Shown here piece after piece: positions 23,880-33,989 of a DNA stretch of 64,000 nt (position 1 is its first letter; each line of letters opens with the position of its first letter). The stretch covers positions 21,429,201 through 21,493,200 of the forward strand of contig OW799235.1 in the NCBI GenBank assembly GCA_941918925.1, in the 5' to 3' direction. This stretch comes from Phyto melanocephala (Eukaryota; Arthropoda; Insecta; Diptera; Rhinophoridae). The notes below the pieces were generated by a model, which saw only the letters and a list, made by a program, of their open reading frames with translations, was not told the DNA's origin and made no database searches. A program made the position numbers and the translations under genes.

Positions 23880-24403
23880 CTACCCTTAAATTGTGGATTA
23901 TAATACAACATTTAAGGAGCTGATCGGAGATGATAACAAACTTTTTTATGCCAGAATTGAAAGATATAGATGTGAACAATATGTGGTTTCAACAGGACAA
24001 TGCCGCCTTTTACACAGCTAACGAAACAATGGCTCTCTTGCGCGACAAATTCAATGGCCGTGTTATCTCACGTGGTGGTGATGTCAATTGGCTGCCCAGA
24101 TCATGTGATTTTAAACCGTTGGACTTCTTTTGTTGCGGTTATTTAAAAGAAAAAGTGTACGGAAATGAGTTAATTTGGCACATTAACGTCATAGAATCTC
24201 AATTATGCCTCAGCGTCATCGAAAATTGTGATCATCGGATGGAAATGCGCCGCTGAGGTCGCGGCGGCCATTTGGCCGATATTTTGTTCCACATATAATT
24301 AAACCATACCAATATTATCATAATAAAAAGAAATGACAGTAATTTCCTAATTAATTTGTGTTTTATTTAAAATCAACATCGGCCCTTAAAATTAAACCAC
24401 CCT
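23880..24403 (+). mobile_element. Mariner-like element, 5'-truncated, parent-type of the MITE
   Basis: The frame 23930-24256 encodes MWFQQDNAAFYTAN and NWLPRSCDFKPLDFFCCGYL, the second and third catalytic Asp with 36 residues between. The right terminus CCCTTAAAATTAAACCACCC is the same inverted repeat as in the MITEs within type-B elements. This ties those MITEs to a mariner/IS630 transposase. The left terminus is missing. Confidence 0.7.
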
Positions 24404-24634
24404 TTATAAGTAAAAGTATATGAAAAATTAATTTTCATAGTGAATTAAAAAACTTTATTTGTCTGATATGTGTACCTGCCTCTAATCACGTATATAATGA
24501 TCATAAACAAAGTATATCTAAAAGTTTTTAAAATATTTCACTAGCATTTAGTAAACACCACTTCCAAAGCACATAGAAACAAAAACACATTTTTAAACAA
24601 ACAAAATATAAAAAATAAAATAAATAAACAAAAA

Positions 24635-25410
24635 ATGATACAGCATATAAATAATAATTCAGTAGATCATAAAACAAAATAAGTTCAAAAAATAAGAAAA
24701 AATTGTCTTTGTTTTTTTGTAACGGCTATCATTAGAACTAAAATTTTAAACAACTGTTTACTACACGTGTAAGTAAATAATATTTTTTTTAACAGTAAAA
24801 AACAAGTAAGAGTGCTATATGCGGCCTTGCCGAATCTACAAGTACTCTTCATCATCTTGTACATAGGTATAGTGACTACAGCGTGACTACAGCGTGACTA
24901 CAGCGTAACTTCGCACAGATTTCAGATTTAATATTATACGTAATTTTGTTTTATTATTTCCAACGACTCACATAGGGGTAACAAGGGGAAACAAGTTTAC
25001 CTAAGAAGAACTAATCCTACCTCTCAAAAATTCTACTGTTTTAAGTTGTCGTATATTTTTGTTAAGCAAAAATAATAAATACCTTACACGGGTTTTGGCG
25101 ATGTCCAAGGAAGCTTCAAAAAGTCAATTTGAGCATATACACGGACAGACGGATAAGACTAATTGACTTTCCTATTTATAAGCTTTTCGGGAAGTAAATA
25201 CTTAATGGCGTCGAAAATTAATATTGTAAAAATTTCGCACGGATTGACAAACGAACGATTTGACCATTGCCTACACTCTCTCTGAAGGATATAATATAAC
25301 AAACGATCAAATAATCCAGCAGATTATAAAATGTCTTTCTTACATTCAAAACTAAAATTAGAAAGTATTGTTTAATACACGTGTTGGTAAACAATAGTAT
25401 TAAGCAATAA
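24635..25410 (+). repeat. Direct repeats flanking a type-A element, upstream of copy 3
   Basis: 24635-24800 and 25305-25410 are diverged direct copies (GATACAGCATATAAATAATA against AACGATCAAATAATCCAGC; TACACGTGTAAGTAAATAAT against TACACGTGTTGGTAAACAAT). The element 24803-25296 lies between them. Locus 1 has the same arrangement. Confidence 0.5.
24803..25296 (-). mobile_element. Short type-A-like element
   Basis: Starts CAAGTAAGAGTGCTATATGC with the GGCCTTGCC hairpin. It contains CACGGACAGACGGATAAGAC and ends TTGCACGG-like sequence and CTCTCTGAAGGATATAAT. No coding. It includes a triplicated TGACTACAGCG at 24871-24905. Confidence 0.6.
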
Positions 25411-25528
25411 AAAATTAATGAAATGTTTTGAATTTTTTCCAGTATAAATACTGGAAAACTACCTTAAGTTTTTATCTTTCAACTGTCTGAAGTCTTAGAC
25501 TGTAGTTTTCAGTGTGCTTTTATTAAAT
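25386..25528 (+). promoter_or_regulatory. Proximal promoter of defensin-like gene copy 3
   Basis: CACGTGTTGGTAAACAATA (forkhead-like GGTAAACA at 25386-25393) precedes TATAAATA (25443-25450) by 57 bp. This is about 45 bp less than in the other copies, through a deletion of the AAACCAAATA...AAAGTTTT segment. CTTTCAACTGTCTGAAGTC follows. Confidence 0.55.
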
Positions 25529-26119
25529 ATGAACTTCTTCAGGACATTGTTTCTACTCCTTACAACACTCACTGTTGGGTTAGTGCAAGCCGTAGACCTT
25601 AGTAACATTAACGTTATCCGCGAGACGCCCTCCACTGAGAAGAATGAAGTCGTAGATGATGTTCCTGATACAACTACTAAAGTTGGACTTGAAGAATTTG
25701 TTCCAATTGATTTGGGAGTAAAAATTGGTTTGATAAAGGTCACTCACGATATTTGCATCCCAGCGATTAATTCTGGCAAACAAAGTAATTACCGTTGTGT
25801 TTTTCACTGCAGAAGACAAAAATACCAGACTGGTGAATGTAATTCCGAAGGCGTTTGTATGTGTCAACGCAGCAAAGGTGATGAAAGTATCCCTGAAAGT
25901 TTTGTCGTATCTAACAAAAAGAAAACCAAAAAAGTTGAACGTAAACAATCATCTGAAATGGCCTTAAAAAGTTTAATTGGTCTGTCAAATATTTGTTTCT
26001 CAATATTTAGGTTTAATCTTTTTAGTCGTCATGACATAAATTGTTTATTTATTTGTCACAGGGTTGGCTACAACGATGGTTATTGTAACGAATCAAGTGT
26101 TTGTATTTGCACTATGTAG
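25529..26119 (+). CDS. Secreted two-domain defensin-like peptide precursor, copy 3
   Basis: 196 aa from ATG 25529. Signal peptide residues 1-21, cleavage expected after VQA. Acidic propeptide 22-~72 (RETPSTEKNEVVDDVP). Domain 1 has Cys 76, 90, 94, 104, 110, 112 and domain 2 has Cys 156, 172, 176, 186, 192, 194. The x3-x9-x5-x1 spacing after the second Cys equals that of insect defensins, which act on bacterial membranes. The linker (KKKTKKVERKQ, about 130-140) is highly basic and may be a processing site. Intronless; AATAAA at 26188-26193. Domain 1 is of the KYQTG subtype (as copies 2, 6, 7) while domain 2 is of the SSVC subtype (as copies 1, 5), which suggests a chimera. An immune role is inferred; the start is chosen by the ATG conserved in the family. 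Confidence 0.85.
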   Translation: MNFFRTLFLLLTTLTVGLVQAVDLSNINVIRETPSTEKNEVVDDVPDTTTKVGLEEFVPIDLGVKIGLIKVTHDICIPAINSGKQSNYRCVFHCRRQKYQTGECNSEGVCMCQRSKGDESIPESFVVSNKKKTKKVERKQSSEMALKSLIGLSNICFSIFRFNLFSRHDINCLFICHRVGYNDGYCNESSVCICTM

Positions 26120-26744
26120 GAATGTGAACATCGTGTTTTATGTTATTATTGAAAAATTTATTATAAAATATAAAAAAATATATATGAAATAAAATTAATA
26201 TGAACATACATGTGGTTTTATTTTTTGATCACTTAATTTCTTAAATGAAGCCTGTGTACCACAAGTGAAATTATATCAAATCCACCGCTTTTGTGAAAAC
26301 TATTGTAAAATATTGTTAACGAATTTTCTCCCTCTTGGCGATAGCTTTCATGGCAAGAAAAGTTTCTTTTACCTATTTCGCTCTACTTGACCCGTTTCTA
26401 GAATGTCACTATACAATATACATATAAAAACATTAATGGAAAATATTGGTTCAATCGGTACATTATTGAGATTGCAACAATAAAATTTTATTTGAAAAAC
26501 AACGACGTGGTACAATCTGTGTGTGTTTTTGTCGTTGTTGCAATACTTTTTTATGCCCATTCATGTCTACGAATGTCTGTAATACAGACTTCGTCAGCCC
26601 TTTTTCTGAAATTGCGAAGTTTTTCGTTTATTCACAGTACGTCGCCTAAACATAAACACAACAAATTTGTATGTAAAAGTTATACAATTTTGAAATGGAA
26701 TAAAACAAAGATGATTTTTTGAAATTGACTTGAAATTTACTTTG
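26120..26744 (+). repeat. Conserved 3' flank of the defensin-like unit (copy 3)
   Basis: Contains the AAATGAAGCCTGTGTACCAC, GAGATTGCAACAATAAAAT and CAGTACGTCGCCTAAACATA blocks that follow other family members. No gene seen. Confidence 0.6.
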
Positions 26745-27046
26745 TCCGAAAGATAACCTTTTGGCATTTTGACTTAAATATAACTTTTGACATATGACAA
26801 CCACGGCTGGCTCGGATAACGAATAACCTGTAGATCCTAAGCTTTTTCCAACTTTTGTGGCATATATCGGCAAAAACGATGCGTATGTTGTCCTTAAAAT
26901 GGTCAAACGTTTTGTGTTTATCGGCTAGACTAGCGACTTCACTTATCTTCATTTGAAGGTCCAAAATGTGAAACTATGAGGTAACCGAATGTTTCCTTTA
27001 ATAAATTAACTGTATATATATAGCGGTCACCGTTCCAGCTAGCATG
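26745..27046 (-). pseudogene. Old mariner transposase relic in the 3' flank (copy 3)
   Basis: The minus strand reads LADKHKTFDHFKDNIRIVFA and RASRGCHMSKVIFKSK, which resemble the last ~60 residues of mariner transposases (LKDNI..., RASRGGH...). The relic resumes at 27904-28040 after the type-A insertion. Confidence 0.5.
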
Positions 27047-27048
27047 TT

Positions 27049-27903
27049 TTTATACCCTTCACACAGTGAAAAAGGGTATATATAGGTTTGTCATTCCGTG
27101 TGAAATTTCTACAATTTTGATTTCCGACCCCATAAAGTATATATTTTCTGAAAGCTTATGAATAGTGGAGTCGATTAAGCGCTGTCAGTCTGTCAGTCTG
27201 TCCGTCTGACCGTCTGTCCGTGTGTATGTTGAAATCAACTTTTTGAAGCCCCCCGACATCGCTTGGACTCGGGTGAGGTATTAAAATATCAGAAATATTC
27301 GGGAGTAGATCGCTATTGAAAATCAGAAACATCGGTACATAAACAACTGAGATATGAGCAAAAACCCACGACCACCTCGATTTTTTTTTCGCAAAAGCAA
27401 CATTACAACAACAACATACATACATACAAACGTGTATACTGGTTAGAGAAAACGTGGCATCCAATCCCAGCTGAGCCAAAATATTTTTTTTTTAATTTTT
27501 TTAAAAAATTTTTTTTTTTATTTTTTTTTTTATTTTTTATTTAATATATTATTTATATTTTTATTATTTTTTTTTTAATTTTTTTTTTAATTTTTTTTTA
27601 TTTTTTTTTGTTTTATATATATTATATACATAATAATTTTTTTAAGAATTTTTTTTTTTTTTTAATTTTTTTTTAAATTTTTTTTTTAAATTTTTTTTTA
27701 AATTTTTTTTTTTGTTTGTTTTTTTTAACATTCATACGTGAATTTATAATTTTACAATGGGACGTTTTTATATATGTATGTTTTTATATGTATGTACGTA
27801 TTTCATATGGGATGAATGGTGACACAAACCGCTGTTATTGCATGAATTCACGTTGTGAAGGGTATATAAGATTCGGCACGGCCGAATATAGCGCTCTTAC
27901 TTG
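27049..27903 (+). mobile_element. Type-A element with precisely defined insertion site
   Basis: Complete copy from TTTATACCCTTCACACAGTG to CGGCACGGCCGAATATAGCG and CTTACTTG, with a GTCAGTCTGTCCGTCTGACC run and a T-rich tract 27480-27720. Flanks GCATGTT and TTTAAAGAAGTATTG rejoin to match the uninterrupted paralogue ATCGTTTTTAAAGAAG at 53471-53486. This shows insertion in a T run with no target duplication, as known for DINE-1/Helentron elements. Confidence 0.85.
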
Positions 27904-28041
27904 TTTAAAGAAGTATTGACCAATTATTTCAATATAAAGCACACGAAACAATTTGTTTTTCTGGAAGTAACGGTGTCTCAACATATACTTAAGCGTTATC
28001 ATCACTCCAAATACTCCAAATTGTTTATTAACGTATCCACT

Positions 28042-28146
28042 AGATTGATCGATCCGGTTTTACAACAGGTGGAAAACCCGGTTTTTTCCTCTTTCAGCTG
28101 GCGGTTTTTTCTAAATGTTGATTTTTCGAATATCGAATACACCGTT
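28042..28146 (+). mobile_element. Left end of a hAT-like element, truncated
   Basis: Matches the first ~105 bp of the hAT-like element at 31120 (CGGTTTTACAAC, ACCCGGTTTTTTCC, GCGGTTTTTTCTA, TTTTTCGAAT). It is cut by the type-B element beginning at 28147. The right half is absent. Confidence 0.65.
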
Positions 28147-30023
28147 TTTAAACCCGCCACCAAAAAAATGGTGGGGGATATTCATTTTGTCATTCCGTTT
28201 GTAACACATCGAAATATCCATTTTAGACCCCATAAAGTATATATATTCTAAATCGTGGTTTGATTTGATGACGATCTAGCTATGTCCGTCCGCCTGTCCG
28301 TCTGTTGAAAGCACGATAGAGGTCGCACCGAAAAAGCTAGGGGGCTCCAATTTTGCCAGAATCTTTCTTATAGACAAGGTTTGTTTGGTATTGAAAATGG
28401 GCTAAGTCGGAGTATTAGGAAGCGAGTTATAGCTCGAAAAGTAAGAGTAGGTCGAAAAAATCGTGTCCTTCAAACATCGAATAAAATGGAATTGTGTCCA
28501 AACGCATTAACGTAGACTCATGAAACTTCGAATATATATTTCCTGAGTAAAAACAATATTTTTCTTTGAAAATTATCTAAATCTATGTATTAGAAGAGGA
28601 GTTATCGATCAAAATGTACGAAAATTTATACCGCACAGTGTATTTTTCGGTATATTTAAAAACAAAAACGTCATAAAAGCAACAAAATTTGATGTACGAC
28701 TCTGAAATTTTGCACACTTTGCTTTTTGGTGAGCACTTTTTTGCAACGGTAAATCAATATGCCACGCCCACTTTTACGCCCACCTCCCATATAACGTTTT
28801 ACCTAAAATTCATATAATTTCTCTATTAATAAAGATTTTGGAATAATAAAGGGCCATATTGAAACACCTAAGTTGTACTCATTCGAAAAAATAACTTTGA
28901 CACGCCTACTATAACGCCCACTTTTCACGTTATCAAATGTTAATGAAATTTAAAAGCTCATAAAACTGCCAAAATTAGAGGTATGATGATCAAATTTGCT
29001 ACGTATATTCCCCTAAGCAATGAAATTGTTGTGCCAAAAAGTTTAGGTGACACGCCCACTTTAACGCCTACCTCCCATATAACGCTTTATCTTAAATTCA
29101 TGTAATTTCTCTATTGACAAAGTTTTTGGGAAAATAAAGGACGATATTGAAAAATCTAAGTTGTATTTATTAGCAGAAACTTTATTGACACACCTACTTT
29201 AACGCCCACTTTCATTGAAAGACTACATTTATAAAAGCTTTTTAGTAGCATATCGAAGTAATGATGGGTGGTTAAATTTTAAGGACCGATATTGAAGTTA
29301 AATAAAACACAAATTATTTAGGATATTATTATTATTTCTTTTTGTAATTATAATATTTGTATGGTTCAATTATGTATTTAACAAAATATCGGCAAAATGG
29401 CACCCCCATCCTTGGCGCTACTCCTCTATCTGATGGTCCAAATTTTCAATGACAATGTTTATGCTCAATTGTTGGGCATGATGATGAGGCGAGGTTGACT
29501 GCTCTTTTGCCACACTATCGCAAAAACCAGCAGTGGTTCCCATTCAACGAACTAAGAAGGCATTCACAGATTTTCTAACACTTCATGCAGACCTATTTTG
29601 CAGAAATTTAAATATTTTTTACAATTCTCCCGATTGTGGATGAATTTGAACGATTATGTTGATCAAAAGAATTACGAAGTGCACAAAATGCATTTTGATT
29701 TGAACGCCCATTTTTATAAAAAACCTGAATAACTTTAAAGCGTTGCTCATTTGCATATCTTTCCACGGATCAAATTGAGTAAGTTTGAGATTGAGAAATG
29801 TCAAATGAAATGCAGAAAAAAAATTTAAAGACTAGGTGTAGTTCACCTTCAACATGTGCCCTTAAAATTTAACCACCCTCTACAAAGAAAGTGAAGCATA
29901 TTTTATTATAAAGAGATTATTCCACAATGATTAACAAAATAATAAATATTGTGCTTTAAATGTACACAAAATTGGTGGTGGGTATAAAAGATTCGGCACA
30001 GCCGAATATAGTGCTCTTACTTG
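28147..30023 (+). mobile_element. Full-length type-B element carrying a MITE
   Basis: Starts TTTAAACCCGCCACC and ends with the GGTGGTGGGTATAAAAG... hairpin CGGCACAGCCGAATATAG and CTCTTACTTG. The order inside is: core with GTCCGTCCGCCTGTCCG, AATATTTTTC block, two ~300-bp CACGCCCAC units, mariner MITE (29265-29880), terminal segment. This copy gives the reference order for the family. Confidence 0.8.
29265..29880 (-). mobile_element. Mariner-derived MITE inside type-B element
   Basis: GGGTGGTTAAATTTTAAGGA and TTAAAATTTAACCACCC inverted termini. The interior has transposase N-terminal remnants on the minus strand and a large internal deletion. Confidence 0.7.
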
Positions 30024-30159
30024 TTTAATTATTTAACGATATTTGTCTGGTCTATCTACGTGGACTTAATCACGTACATAATGATCGCAAACAAAGCATA
30101 GCCTGAAGTTTTTAACATGTTTCGCTGACATATAGAAACAACTGTTTAATACACGCGTT

Positions 30160-30275
30160 GGTAAACAATATTTTTTAATAATAAAAAATAATTAAATGTT
30201 TTAATAGAAATAATAATAATAGTAAGAAATTCAACCAAAAACTTCATTAAAAAACAAAAAGTTTTAGTATAAATA
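30160..30275 (+). promoter_or_regulatory. Promoter remnant of defensin-like pseudogene copy 4
   Basis: GGTAAACA (30160-30167) and TATAAATA (30268-30275), 108 bp apart, are still present although the gene is dead. Confidence 0.5.
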
Positions 30276-30356
30276 CTGCAAAATTAATTAAAGTTATTGT
30301 ATTTTAACTGTTTGAAGTCTTACACTGCAGTTATCAGTGTAATTTTATTGAATTTA

Positions 30357-30625
30357 TTGATCTTCTTTTGGACATTATTTTTACTCCTTACAAAACACAC
30401 TGTTGGCCTAGTGTAAGCCAAAGACTTTAGTGACATTAACGTTATCCGTGAGACGCCCTCTACTGAGAAGAATAAAGTCATTGATGATGTAACTGATACA
30501 ACTACTAAAGTTGGACTTGAAGAATTTGTTCTAATTGCCTTAGGAGCAAAAATTGGTTCGAAAGGTGTCGCTTAGAATGTCTGCAGCTCAGCAATTAATT
30601 CTGGCAAACAAAGTCATTACCGTTG
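30357..30625 (+). pseudogene. Defensin-like gene copy 4, truncated pseudogene
   Basis: Homologous to the first ~95 codons of the family. The ATG region is altered (AATTTATTGATC). In-frame TAA at 30414-30416 replaces the Gln codon near the signal cleavage site and TAG at 30573-30575 sits just before domain 1. Homology stops within domain 1 (CATTACCGTTG) at about 30625, where unrelated repeat DNA begins. The second domain and 3' flank are gone. Confidence 0.85.
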
Positions 30626-30960
30626 GGGTCAAGAAAAAAATTGTTCGCCAATTTGTTTTTGACTCCATCTTCGATTTTACAATTTTTAATAATTTACTGT
30701 ATGTTAGTGGTCCAGCCCTTTCATTTGATACCAAAATTGAGGGGCTTCAAGGAGCCAAAGCCTTTATTACCATATTTGACCCATATATCTGCCATTTTAT
30801 TTAGGTCAGCATCATGGATTTTTACTTTTTCATAATTTACTGTATTTTGCTGGTCAAACCCTTTCGCTTGGTACCAAAAAATTGATTTTCGTTTGCAAAT
30901 TTTGGGAATCTATATTTTTCAACAAAAAACTAACTAAACTAAAAATACTAATGTAGGAGA
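30626..30960. repeat. Repeat related to the 10860-11170 interior
   Basis: Contains repeated phrases TTTACTGTATxTT, GGTCxAxCCCTTTC and GATACCAAAATTGAGGGG, similar to GGTCAAGCCCTTTTATTTAA at 10922. Short open frames here are not supported as genes. Confidence 0.4.
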
Positions 30961-31119
30961 AAAGACGGTTTTAGCTCTAGTAAGACCCTACAAAAATTCA
31001 GAAAGGAATTTTACAAACGATAATTTTTTTACATCCCTTGAACTGGCAAAAACATTAAGTTTATTAGTTTTATACCAGCCAATATACAAGTATATAAAGA
31101 CAGGTTAGTGTATTATTAC

Positions 31120-32185
31120 TAGGGTGATCGACTCGGTTTTACAACCGGTGGAATACCCGGTTTTTTCCCCTTTTAGCTAGCGGTTTTTTCTAGGTGTTGA
31201 TTTTTCGAATGTCGAATATACCGGTTTTTTATCCGGAAAAGCCGGTTTTTTATTTTTTAAGATTATTTTCATATATCTTTGTAACCAATCGTACCATAGT
31301 ATATTTAGTACGCAAGAAGTTTCCAAAAATCAGAAAATAAATCTATTAAATATTATTCCAAAATATTGTAAGAAATTTATTTGTTGTTTAAAAAACAAAT
31401 GTGAAATAATTGATCTTTAATATTATTTTTTTATAGGATATAAACCTAACGTTAAAAGTTAAGGTAATTGAAGCAAAAACTTAGCTGATCGATCACTTTT
31501 AGGTAAAAAATGTAGTTAAAATAAAGAAAAACCAATAATCTTTACTTCCAAATCCTAATTTTAAAAATGGCATTGAGTGTCTGTCAACTTAGATTTCAAT
31601 TAAACCATCGAACAAACTAGTTTATGCCTATATTTGTATGTCTGTCAGGGGTAAAAGAAAGAATTTTTAAAATTAAAATTTAAAGATTTTCTCTGTTGCC
31701 TTTAAAATGAATTTCAAATTACAGAAATTATTTCAAACAAAACACGTTAGTGCATAACTATTAGCTGAAAAGACAGAAGAAGATACAAAAATTTATAACA
31801 GCCTTACAAAAAGTCTTATTTATTTATGTATTAATTTATTGTATTTATTTATTTTACTTGTAAAGAGTACCTTTTGTTCTTGAATTCAAATAATTAAAAC
31901 CGAATTAGTCAACTTCATTCATGTCAGTTATTGCGTAATTGCGTAATTGTGCAGCCAAACGTATACAAACTGTAAAAATTTCATTTATTTAGATATAATT
32001 TTTATTACAATCTTTTTTTACAATATTTTCTAATTTTTTTTTTATATGTTATATTTTATATATTTGAACCGGTTAACCGGTTTTTTTTCTCAATTTTCAG
32101 AATAGCAACCGGTTTTTTTTTAATTCTAAATTTCAAACCATTTGAAAACCGGTTTTTTAAAAAAGTCGAATAATCGAACACCCTA
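31120..32185. mobile_element. Non-autonomous hAT-like element, 1066 bp
   Basis: Termini TAGGGTGATCGACTCGG and GTCGAATAATCGAACACCCTA are imperfect inverted repeats. ATTATTAC occurs immediately outside both ends (31112-31119 and 32186-32193), an 8-bp duplication as expected for hAT transposons. The interior has many CCGGTTTTTT blocks near both ends and no transposase. Confidence 0.85.
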
Positions 32186-32279
32186 ATTATTACGAATTTA
32201 TTGAAAAGTCTTACTTGATAGAACTTACTCTAAGATTTGAACTTAATATTCCAAATTATATTTCAGACAAATAGTTTCT

Positions 32280-32870
32280 TCAAATTTCGCATTTAGCAAA
32301 GAGGCGACTTTGTGTTTGTCTGTGGCCAAAGAAAAAATCTGTAATAGTAGTGTAATGCATCTACTTGCTTCTGTAGAAAGCACTTTGACTGCTAAGCCAG
32401 AAAGTATAGCCCTTTATAATAAAACTAAAGGAGGTGTCGACGAATATACTTGTAAGCGCAGAACAAGTCGTTGGCATCTAACATTATTTTGATGGAGCAA
32501 AATACTCAGTTCACTTCCTCTGACCGCCGTAGACAATTTTTAAAATATATAAGTTTACAATTGTCATTTGAAAACACAAAGCAGGGTGCTTAAAATTGAT
32601 AGATGATCGCAAAAACCAACACTCGAACAGCAATTGAAGTTATACTTGGCAAAAAGATTGTCATTGTATAAATCCAGATATTATATTGGTATAAATCCAG
32701 ATACCTCTAATGTACTCAGAGATAAAATTTACCATATCAATGTAGCAAAAAGTTGTAAGATCTGTTCAAAACTTCGTATGAAGTAAAGGAAAACACGTTA
32801 AATTTGCAGTAATTGCTTCATATCAATTTGCAATTCACATTAGATTAATCGACCAATGTGTACAAATTGC
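32280..32870 (+). pseudogene. piggyBac-family transposase relic 3
   Basis: Frame 32310-32492 includes KPESIALYNKTKGGVDEYTC and KRRTSRWHLTLF, followed after stops by CKICSKL and a trailing Cys-rich segment, the order found at the C-terminus of piggyBac transposases. Degenerate. Confidence 0.65.
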
Positions 32871-32906
32871 TAACAGGACGATCAATAAAACAAATTTGTT
32901 ATATAT

Positions 32907-33434
32907 TGTTACAGATTTATTTTTAAGTAGCTTAATTTACATTATAATTTATTTTAGTTGTAGTAGTTTAAGTTACTGTAGTTTTATTTGTATTAGTTTA
33001 TTTCGTTGGTTGTTCGAAAATGATGTTTGTTATTATGTGTAGCATACTTTTAGGCACTTCTATTATTCGTGCATATTACTTAAGGTCTTAATTTAAATGT
33101 AACGGTTTTCGAATGTACTAGAATGTACAAACCAGAACTTTGTCGAATGTTACCGAACACCACTATGTTACTGTAAATAGCCTAACAACACAGCTAACAA
33201 AATCAGTATTACAATAGAGCTTGTAAAGTGTGTATCAAAGTGAGTTTGATAATAAAAGTGTATAACAATAAGTGTAATAAGTAAAGTGATATAAAAACAA
33301 TATCTGAGTGTATCTTAATAAATAAAGTGCTCTTAATTTTATAACTAATTTCAACTGTTTTTGACTGCAATAAAAGAACTCAATGCTTATTTAAAGGAAA
33401 TAATCCAACATTTATAAAAGGTATAAACGTAACA
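32907..33434 (+). mobile_element. Solo LTR-like element, copy 2
   Basis: TGTTACAGATTTA at the start and ACGTAACA at the end give TGTTAC/GTAACA inverted ends. ATATAT lies on both sides (32901-32906, 33435-33440), a possible 4-6 bp duplication. AATAAATAAAGTG lies in the downstream half. Collinear with 7659-7090 on the other strand. Confidence 0.6.
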
Positions 33435-33652
33435 ATATATTGTATTTTTGTATTTACATAAATTTAAATAATAACTTATATATACGTACTTTTTTCATAT
33501 AAACCTGCAAACATGTAAATAAATTCCTATTTTTAATTTTTTTATAAATATATGAATGTGTAAATAAATTTGTGTTTCTTTCTGCTAATATTATTTATGT
33601 TAAAACAAAGAGCAAGTTGTGGTGTAAGCATTTTTTCATACAAACGCATAGA

Positions 33653-33876
33653 GGTACCCGGGTACCTTGTCTTACACTTAAAGCTGTTGGAAGAACTTTG
33701 GCATCTTACGTCTTTCTAAATATATTTATTCTTTTGAAAGCTATGAAAATTAATAAAATACCAAAAGTTAGGAGCTCTCAAGAAATTTCAAAACGAAGCT
33801 TATCAACTTGTACAAAAAATTTCAATTTCAAAACGTAATAGGTACCCGGGTACCTTGTCAGTCATATAAGGGTTAA
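33653..33876 (+). repeat. Twin GGTACCCGGGTACC palindromes beside a TTAA end
   Basis: The 14-bp palindrome occurs at 33653-33666 and 33841-33854, each followed by TTGTC. ATAAGGGTTAA at 33866-33876 looks like a piggyBac right terminus next to its TTAA target. It may be the 3' end of the element that held relic 3. An 88-aa frame overlapping this region is not recognised. Confidence 0.45.
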
Positions 33877-33989
33877 TAAACTTAACTTTTAAATTTCAAT
33901 ATAGAGTAATTTCTAGATTTTTGTTCTTAGAGAAAGTATATGAATTTAATATAAAGCGTTAAAATGCGCGTGTCACCTTTGTTTTCTGG

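Noticed and set aside
27156..27479. 107-codon minus-strand frame, also seen at 11817
   Set aside because: It lies inside type-A elements and recurs only as part of that repeat; translation covers the GTCY run and has no protein-like features.
28147..30023. Type-B elements as mariner transposons because of the inner transposase remnants
   Set aside because: The mariner sequence has its own inverted termini and TA duplication and is absent from two type-B copies, so it is a nested passenger.
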